Assembly (NCBI GenBank): GCA_963693365.1
Contig: CAVNZM010000004.1
Location: forward strand, 8,246,001 to 8,310,000
Direction: 5' to 3'
Origin: Amoebidium appalachense
Lineage: Eukaryota; Ichthyosporea
DNA: 64,000 bases
The translations under genes and the position numbers were made by a program. The notes under the pieces were generated by a model, which made no database searches, had not been told where the DNA came from, and was given only the letters and a program-made list of their open reading frames with translations. Of the stretch, positions 24,776-64,000 are shown piece after piece (within the stretch, counting starts at the first letter, position 1; each line of letters opens with the position of its first letter).

Positions 24776-25197
24776 AATTTTTGTCTTTCTCTGTCGCAGT
24801 ACTGTCCCTCCCTACCTTACTTCCCAGTCCCCAGACTCTCGGGATGCATTTGGTGCCTCACACGATCTTTCCTTCTCTAGATATGGTTTGAAAATTGGGA
24901 ACTGTGATCCCGTGAAGTAACTTCCTTTTCTTGGAGAATGGATTCTGCATGAATTGGTTCATCAGAACGTCATTTTCACATCCTGTTTTCTTCCCATATC
25001 TATGTACTAAAGGCTTCAACCCCCCTCCCCCCCCCCCCTCCCCCCTCCGCCAGTGTGAATGTAATACTCAACAACACCAAGTTCTAACCCCCCTTCCCCC
25101 CCCCCCTCCCTCCCCTCATCGAGCCCTTGCCAAACAATTGGATTCCATACATATTTATGTACGACAACTGTTCACTAGGCCATGTTCTGATCCCTCC

Positions 25198-25253
<56 letters not shown>

Positions 25254-25305
25254 CCCCTCCCCCCACCGAACCCCCTAATGATGGGCTGTGCTCAAGTGTC
25301 TTCTG

Positions 25306-25356
<51 letters not shown>

Positions 25357-25913
25357 GTATGTGTCAAGTGTGTCGGTGATCTGATCAAGTCTCTGTCGGC
25401 TGCTGACAAAAAGACGGAGGAGGGGATCGAGAAGGGCATTGCCTCTTTCTGCAAGGCGCTCAAACCCAACCAGACAAAGGAGGAGAGATGGGTATGTGTG
25501 CCTGTGTGTATGTGTGCATGTGTGCGTGTGCCCATGTCCTTTGCTGCGTGGGTGTTGGTGTGTTCAAGCGTACTTGTTTGTGCGGCTGGCGCAATGCATG
25601 TGGCTTCAGGCCCGTGTGAAGGAAGCAACCCCCTCCCCCCCTCCCCCCCCTCCCCCCGCCCCCTCCTCCCCTCCTCCTCCCTCCATCCTCCCTCCCCCCT
25701 CCCACCTACCCTGGCGTCCACCCACCTAGCCACACATCCCTTCTCCAGCTGTCATCAATACACCCAAAGCTTCTTTTTGCGCACGGATGGGGAAGAATGT
25801 TCCGGGGGGGAGGGGGGGGGGGAGGAGGAGGCGGGCATCGAGGGGTCACGGAAACTGCATGTCACCTTTTTCGTCATGTGCTGCTGAGATGTCCTGATTC
25901 GTCTGGTAGTCTA

Positions 25914-25969
<56 letters not shown>

Positions 25970-26350
25970 TTCCCCCCCCCTTGAGGACTTGACACCCCAC
26001 CCCGCCCACCCCTTTAGCTGTTTTGGTATGAAACTACATTGGTGGCTATACGTTCACCCTTTCTGGGATGTGCACGTACATACTACCCCTTGCTTTTTTT
26101 TGCTCATTCGCCATTTCCAGTGGTTGGCATCTAACACTGAGACACATCCATCCACCCACCCACACAGACACACGCACACACACACACACACACACGCATG
26201 CACACACACACACACACACATGGGCACGTACACCCACAAACCAACACACGCATGCACACACAAGCACACACACACACACACACGCATGCACACACACACA
26301 CACACACATGGGCACGTACACCCACAAACCAACACACGCATGCACACACA

Positions 26351-26412
<62 letters not shown>

Positions 26413-26809
26413 GCTACTACATTGGTGGCAGTGAGCAGAGTGCCACCCGCATGCTTAAAGATGTGTCTGTCCCGGTTAAGAACGGTTTCCCGGCCGAGCG
26501 CATTTGCGAGAGGTTGGGCAAGACCAATGCCGCTGTGTGTGAACTCAAGTTTGGTAAGAGTGCCCCCCTTCCCCCCTTCCCCTCTCCCTCCCCTACATGC
26601 CCTGTGTGCACTGCAATCCGCTGTGTTGCCTGTCATGAATATATACTCTGTAACTACCCCCCCCCCCCCCCCCCCCCCCCCTCTCTCCCCCCCCTTCCCC
26701 CTTCCCCCTTCCCCCGGCCCTTTGTGTGTGTTTCTTTCTTTCCTCTCCTTTTCTTTCTCTCTCTCTCTCTCACTCACTCTCACTCACTCACACACACACA
26801 CACACACTC

Positions 26810-26865
<56 letters not shown>

Positions 26866-27141
26866 TCTCTCTCTCTCTCTCTGTTTTTTTTTTTGGTGGG
26901 GGGGGGAAGGGTTGGGGGTTGGGGAGGGGGGGGGTGAGCATGATATGTATTTTGTGCTTTTCATGTGATCAGGTGGATGCGGGGGGCAGGCGAAGGGACT
27001 TGGGCACGTTAGCTCAAATGTGGTCCCTATTTTTCCCTTTTTGTGGTGGCAATGGTCGCTGCATGTCCACATGGTGTGGTTGTATTTGTGTGTATTTGTG
27101 TGGTGTGTGGTGGTGGTGGTGGTGGTGGTGGTGGTGTGTGT

Positions 27142-27212
<71 letters not shown>

Positions 27213-27575
27213 CACAAAATGTATCCCGACAGAATATATGGCAGGTTCAATAGTTCGTTTTTCGATTGTTTTGGCTGAACTTGATACATCTCAAGTTCGT
27301 TCCTGCTCTGTCCTGTCTTCCCTTTGCACTGAGTCTTACTCATTCCGGAATAAACATTGATTGCGTTTGACTGAACTTTCCTGTTCGTTTTTTTTTTTTC
27401 TTTCGCCGCCACAGAGAAAAAGATCGACATCAACACTGTTGACCTTAACAAACTCAAGGTTAAGGACCTGAAGAAGATTCTCATGAACTGGGGGGAGGCC
27501 TGTGACGGGTGCGTTGAGAAGCCGGACTTCATTAAGCGCATTAACGAACTGAAGTCAAAGCACACCGAGCTTTAA
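23511..27575 (+). CDS. MANF: Mesencephalic astrocyte-derived neurotrophic factor homologue (ARMET/MANF)
   Basis: Four exons (23511-23595, 25358-25491, 26412-26553, 27415-27575) encode 173 residues; human MANF is about 180. The first ~20 residues ([15 protein letters not shown]...) are a signal peptide. The N-terminal saposin-like domain keeps the Cys pattern (CEVC, FC, CYYIG, ICERL, VCELK). The C-terminal SAP-like domain has [19 protein letters not shown] and the CXXC motif CDGC. The protein ends HTEL, a KDEL-type ER retention signal. MANF is a lumenal ER protein that binds BiP/GRP78 and is induced by unfolded proteins. One extra Cys (VKC) follows CEVC, and helix spacing before the next Cys is shorter than in animals. 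Introns are phase 1, 0 and 1. Confidence 0.95.
24261..24336 (+). repeat. (GT)n microsatellite in MANF intron 1
   Basis: About 38 GT units in the first intron of MANF, neighboured by CA-rich DNA on the 5' side. Confidence 0.9.
25200..25250 (+). repeat. Poly-C run of 51 nt in MANF intron 2 (MANF introns are 23596-25357, 25492-26411, 26554-27414)
   Basis: This is an uninterrupted C-homopolymer in the first MANF intron. It is followed by a CT-rich tail and the CA array that ends at exon 2. Confidence 0.85.
25358..25491 (+). CDS. MANF: MANF exon 2: first helices of the saposin-like domain
   Basis: The acceptor cgcag lies at the end of a CA array (25308-25353). The exon encodes [14 protein letters not shown] through KEERW and ends at donor TGG|gtatgt, phase 0. 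Confidence 0.93.
25915..25969 (+). repeat. Poly-C run of 55 nt in MANF intron 2
   Basis: An uninterrupted C-run lies between exons 2 and 3. Confidence 0.85.
26193..26368 (+). repeat. Tandem duplication of an 88-bp CA-rich unit in MANF intron 2
   Basis: Two copies begin at 26193 and 26281. Each contains CACGCATG, a CA stretch, then GGGCACGTACACCCACAAACC. Confidence 0.85.
26412..26553 (+). CDS. MANF: MANF exon 3: CYYIG core of the saposin-like domain
   Basis: The acceptor is the last CAG of a CA array (about 26347-26411). The exon begins [15 protein letters not shown], the most conserved MANF/CDNF segment, and includes [16 protein letters not shown]. The donor is G|gtaaga, with a C-run eight bases later. 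Confidence 0.95.
26750..26882 (+). repeat. (CT)n-rich microsatellite in MANF intron 3
   Basis: Mixed CT and CA/CACT dinucleotide repeat, followed by a T-run and G-runs. Confidence 0.85.
27156..27211 (+). repeat. Poly-G run of 56 nt in MANF intron 3
   Basis: An uninterrupted G-homopolymer directly follows a (TGG)n and (GT)n stretch (27106-27155). Confidence 0.85.
27415..27575 (+). CDS. MANF: MANF exon 4: SAP-like domain, CXXC and HTEL terminus
   Basis: The acceptor is gccgccacag after a T-run. The exon encodes the SAP-like domain with [14 protein letters not shown] and ends KSKHTEL, then TAA at 27573-27575. Confidence 0.95.
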
Positions 27576-27707
27576 GTATCTACCTTCAAATTGGAATTTA
27601 ATATCCCGTGAGATGCGGTTGTAGTTACACTCGAGACAAAACTTTCTAAACGTTTTACACATACTACCTCTTGATTGTCCTGTCACCGTGATGGATGTAG
27701 CCCCCCC

Positions 27708-27738
<31 letters not shown>

Positions 27739-28229
27739 AAAAAAAAAAAACTCCAAAAGCTTCCTTCCGCTTGCGTATGTGGCACACCATTTTGTTTGCA
27801 CTCAAACCCAAGAGTTTTGCCATTTGGGCGTGTAGCGAAGAAAGTTTTCCTGCACGTCCTTTTGGGACCAGCAATGTGGCAGAAGAAGAACAGTCCGTGT
27901 TTGGCACCCTGCAGCCCTCAGGGAATATAGCTTGACAGCACAACATGTCACGCGCATGCCCTCAATCCACGTGCCAAGTTGGAGATGCAAAGCACTGTGT
28001 ACGTGTAATATGCGCGGGCAAATACCTAATTATTGTGTATCCTGTAAACAAATGCAGTGACAAAATCTTAAACCGGACCTGCATTCGGAAAATGTACGTT
28101 TCATCCAGACATGACATGTTCTTGTGTACGGACCCTAAGTCAATCGCGAATTATCATATCAAATCCCCCCCCCCCCCCCCCCCCCCCCCCCCTTCCCCGC
28201 CTTTTTTTTTTTTTTTTTTTTTTGGCCCC
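27576..28229. other. MANF 3' flank
   Basis: The interval holds a C-run followed by an A-run (27700-27750) and a second C-run followed by a T-run (28166-28223) beside the left end of the piggyBac-derived element. I see no canonical polyadenylation signal close to the MANF stop and no gene. Confidence 0.5.
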
Positions 28230-28277
28230 ATATTGATAATTCGCACAGATCTATTCGGACACTTTTGTCCTAATTAA
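28230..28277. repeat. Left inverted repeat arm, ending in TTAA
   Basis: It matches the reverse complement of 30289-30330 over several blocks and contains the 14-mer GGACACTTTTGTCC (28257-28270), which recurs at 30265-30278. Confidence 0.75.
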
Positions 28278-28892
28278 CCTATTTTTAGACGATCGCGCTA
28301 TTTCTAGAGCAGTTGCATAGTAACCAGGCTTCAAAAAGGTGAAAAACGTGAAATTCACGTCATTTCGACATAGTAACATATATAACATGTAGGGTCTCCG
28401 ACCCCATCTCTTGGGCGCATTTGGTCATCGAAGTTGGCGACCTTCTAAGAAAACACGTGGTTTTTCCGCTAAATTTTAATTTAAACTAAAATAACTTTCG
28501 TTGTGTGTTTCTGGAGCGGCTAAGACCATTATGTGCTGCTAGCTAGAGATATAGGCTAACGCATGCAAAAAACCCGACCACCTAATCTTAATTCTGAGGC
28601 AACCTACCTAAGGTTCAACTTAGGGCACTTTTATCGAGAAAACCTTAGCCACACTGTCCCTGTTACCACCCGTTCTACTTCTAAGACAATGTTTACGACT
28701 TTTCTTCAATTTTCTGGCTAGTTAATGAGGAAAGTAAGTACAAAAGGTTTTAAACGTGGTTCTTCTTTACACTTGTTGCTACTAGTTCCAGTCCCTTCTA
28801 TTATAGAAGACAAAATAAAGGAAGCTTATACCCCACGAAAGGTATGCTCGAGATCACAAACCCAAAGCAGTCTGCAAAGTCTGCAACTTTAC

Positions 28893-28894
<2 letters not shown>

Positions 28895-28941
<47 letters not shown>
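28895..28941 (+). repeat. Poly-C run of 47 nt just 3' of the piggyBac-derived ORF
   Basis: An uninterrupted C-run lies immediately beyond the stop of the - strand ORF, followed by CT repeat. Confidence 0.85.
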
Positions 28942-28963
28942 ACCTCCTCTCTCTCTCTCACAC

Positions 28964-29947
28964 CTACTGCTCCTGCTCTTTGGTTCTGCGGTGACGTACA
29001 GGCACCCCCTTTTCCAGATGCTGCTCGTAGCAGTTGCGATCTGAATTTTTGTAGCACAATGCCACACCGCACCTGCTGCACATCCAGCTCACCCTGCTGC
29101 GCTTGTATCCCTTTTGATCCGTGCGCGCGCACATAACACAGTCGAGCCGCTTGCCGGAACCGATAAGCACCGGGTGACAGAGGTTGCTTCGTTTGGCGGT
29201 TGTGGTGTTTGTTGACAGCGATTTTAGTATGCGCGCGCTTTGTTTGCCGGCTGGCAGAAGTGGGTTGTTGAGAAGTTCACCCGCAAGTTTTTCGCACCAC
29301 TGCTCGTTTGAAAGTGCATTCTTGTCCCCGTCTGCAATGAGATGCTTGTAGGCCAGGTAGGTGTTTACAAACACCATACCAACTAACCCAGCAAAGGTGC
29401 GGTGCCAGGGTGTGTGGGGGACCCATGCCTGCTCGAGTGAACTGCTCCCTTGCCGGAGTTTGTTGTGTACGTCTGCACTGTTGAAATATGTGAAGAATTC
29501 GCGCACTGCTTTTGGCATGGGCACTTGTGTTCCGTTTTTTGTGATACGGGGAGCTCCTGCTTCCGTACTTCCTGCCGTCGTTACTACACGCATGCTGAAA
29601 TCCTTATCCTGCCAACGTATGGGGGGGATGGGAGAGGGAGAGGGCGAGCCCCCGCCCCCCTCCCCCCTCCCCCCTCCCCTCAATAAAAAGGATATGTACG
29701 CCTTCGCACATCCCACAACTAGCTGAATCTCGCTCCGTGGTACTTCTTCTACTTTCCCGTCGTAGTCTATGTGTACCAACCATTTATTGTTCTTTAATAC
29801 TTGCACAGTTGTGCCTGTGAACTGTTTCGTTTCCCATTCTTCACCAAACTGCTCTTTACTCCAACGTTCATCATCGTTCCTGACTTTACCATCAAAGATG
29901 CGTGGAAAAACCCAAACTCTCTGGTCTTTCCTTAAACGCCTAACCAT
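28964..29947 (-). CDS. piggyBac-type transposase remnant lacking most of the catalytic core
   Basis: The 327-codon ORF (ATG at 29945-29947) begins MVRRLRKDQRVWVFPRIFDG and continues with a small Trp/acidic domain (WLVHIDYDGKVEEVP) of SH3/chromo-like appearance. A Gly/Ser/Pro bridge follows, encoded by a C/G-rich tract at about 29637-29682. The C-terminal half fits the end of DDE_Tnp_1_7 proteins: a short stretch resembling VPxP...YF...D...LR, a hydrophobic helix (AGLVGMVFVNTYLAYKHL) and a Cys/His zinc-finger tail (CVMCARTD, WMCSRCGVALC, CYEQH). piggyBac transposases are about 600 residues, and the region holding the first catalytic Asp residues is missing. It may be a decayed copy, a non-autonomous derivative or a domesticated protein. 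Confidence 0.6.
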   Translation of the reverse strand: MVRRLRKDQRVWVFPRIFDGKVRNDDERWSKEQFGEEWETKQFTGTTVQVLKNNKWLVHIDYDGKVEEVPRSEIQLVVGCAKAYISFLLRGGGRGEGGGGSPSPSPIPPIRWQDKDFSMRVVTTAGSTEAGAPRITKNGTQVPMPKAVREFFTYFNSADVHNKLRQGSSSLEQAWVPHTPWHRTFAGLVGMVFVNTYLAYKHLIADGDKNALSNEQWCEKLAGELLNNPLLPAGKQSARILKSLSTNTTTAKRSNLCHPVLIGSGKRLDCVMCARTDQKGYKRSRVSWMCSRCGVALCYKNSDRNCYEQHLEKGVPVRHRRTKEQEQ

Positions 29948-30288
29948 TTTCTTTTCTTTTCACCTATTTCTACTCTAATTCTACCTTGTTCTTTTTGTTT
30001 TCTAGCGCGCAAACTATCATGCAGTGTCTTTTACATAGTTCGGAAACCAAACGGTGTCCGTGATCGGACAGTCGGACACCCCAAAACTGGGGGAAAACGG
30101 TGCCACCCATGATCTTTTGCGCGCCAAAAGCTACTCACCCTGCAGTCCTATTGGTTTCCTATAAAGACAAAAAAGGCAGGAAAATACTAGACCTCATTGG
30201 CCATACCCAGCTTGTGGGGTGTTTCCTAGCGAAAACAACGCTAGCGACGCCGCCGAAAAAGATAGGACACTTTTGTCCTTTTTAGCCA

Positions 30289-30330
30289 TTAATTAGGACA
30301 GATTTGTCCGGTTATGCGGATTATCAATAT
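30289..30330. repeat. Right inverted repeat arm, beginning with TTAA
   Basis: This is the inverted partner of the left arm. The related 14-mer palindrome at 30265-30278 lies just inside it. Confidence 0.75.
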
Positions 30331-31068
30331 AGTGGCTCATAACATTATACTCAGTCTGACGTAATACCTGAAAATCCGAAAAACTTCTAGACACGTTGCA
30401 CGCTGTAACGCACGATTGTGAACACCGATGCACCAGGCCCATAGCAAGGGGAGGCCCTGGGAGAGACGAATGGGTGACGTGTGTTTGTGTGTGGAAGGGG
30501 GGGGGGGGGGAGAAGGGAAACACACGAGGGAAACACACGCGGCTTGACCTCGACACTTTATTATTAATTAACTCGCAGCGAGTTACAACCAACATCACCA
30601 ATAATAATTATTCCTACTTTTTTAGTTGTTTTATTATATATCCCTACTTTTTTAGTTGTTTAGTATACTTTCGCCGAGCTACCGATGCCGACCAGGTTAC
30701 TGTACGACGTTGACGCCCTGCGCTCACACTCGACCTGCCGCACACAGGCCCTTGTAACAAATCGAAAGGCTTCACAAATAACTTTATTTGGCATGTAGCG
30801 TAATTTTTGGCGCGAAAAATCCAAATATTACGGCTCGCAAATGCATACACACATGCACATGCATCTCGCTTCCCCTGCACAGAAACGCTCAGTAGTCACC
30901 GGCTTGTATCCTTTGAAACTTTTGGCTCTTTATTAGTTTATACGTATATGCACACACCTATAGGACACACAGCGTCGTGCACCTAAGTTCAAAGCTCTCT
31001 ACGGTCCATCCTACCCGCCCTTCAGTGCATTTACTGCAAAGGATTTTTATTCCATAAAGCCACCAACT
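30331..31068. other. Upstream region of Gemin5
   Basis: About 740 bp of mostly non-repetitive DNA with one G-run (30497-30511). It should contain the Gemin5 promoter and 5' UTR. I recognise no specific element. Confidence 0.5.
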
Positions 31069-63860
<32,792 letters not shown>

Positions 63861-63919
63861 GTAGTGTGTGTGTGGGTGGGTGGGTGGGTGGGTGGGTGGG
63901 TGGGTGGGTGGGTGGGTGG

Positions 63920-63955
<36 letters not shown>

Positions 63956-63990
63956 GTGCGTGTGGGTGGGTGGGTGGGTGGGTGGGTGGG
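63861..63990 (+). repeat. (GT)n/(GGGT)n array beginning at the exon 33 donor
   Basis: The donor gtagtgtgtg runs straight into a tetranucleotide GGGT/GTGG array with an internal GTAT segment, up to near the window edge. Confidence 0.93.
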
Positions 63991-64000
63991 GACGTGGGCG

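Larger units (their letters stand above)
28230..30330 (-). mobile_element. piggyBac-derived element with inverted terminal repeats
   Basis: Left arm 28230-28277 and right arm 30289-30330 are inverted repeats. They share the blocks ATATTGATAAT, CGCA, CGGACA and TGTCCTAATTAA. Each arm has an internal palindrome of the form GGACA-N4-TGTCC, and each carries TTAA at its inner end. The only ORF between them is a piggyBac-type transposase fragment on the - strand. The exact ends are uncertain: TTAA, the usual piggyBac target, lies at the inner rather than the outer edges of the arms. Confidence 0.65.

Overview
This is nuclear DNA from a eukaryote. Its genes are split by spliceosomal introns, carry AATAAA-type polyadenylation signals and include eukaryote-specific families. 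MANF and Gemin5 read easily against their animal counterparts (from memory, no search run). The long EGF-containing extracellular protein has phase-1 introns. Together these point to a holozoan-grade organism, possibly a unicellular relative of animals such as a choanoflagellate or ichthyosporean. That placement is an inference, not a proof. The non-coding DNA is remarkable for runs of C or G up to about 57 nt and for very long CA/GT and CT microsatellites.

Layout. (1) 2-10928, + strand: the 3' part of a giant secreted or cell-surface protein with 26 visible SdrD/Cna-B-type beta-sandwich repeats, 11 EGF-like modules and a Cys-rich C-terminus. Its 5' end lies outside the window. (2) 10929-23190: gene-poor DNA. 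It holds a 37-bp tandem repeat, one orphan exon candidate and a damaged LTR retrotransposon (three LTR copies, one inverted and one solo LTR nested inside gag with a 5-bp target duplication). (3) 23511-27575, + strand: a complete four-exon MANF gene, with a perfect ER-stress-response-element match (CCAAT-N9-CCACG, reverse orientation) about 300 bp upstream of its ATG. (4) 28230-30330: a piggyBac-derived element on the - strand whose ORF joins a small N-terminal domain to the transposase C-terminus and zinc finger without the main catalytic core. (5) 31069 to beyond the right edge, + strand: Gemin5. I resolve 33 exons (3702 coding nt, 1234 codons, every junction in phase), covering the double WD40 propeller, a long acidic linker and the start of the helical dimerisation region. 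A reverse-transcriptase ORF sits in its intron 18, and copies of a dispersed repeat with C-rich tails occur in several introns.

The genes do not form a pathway. MANF is an ER-lumen stress protein. Gemin5 is the snRNA/cap-binding subunit of the SMN complex. The first gene is probably an adhesin or matrix protein. What unites the window is intron structure: many Gemin5 introns begin with a C-homopolymer a few bases after the 5' splice site, several acceptors abut CA arrays, and introns of the first gene carry G-runs instead.
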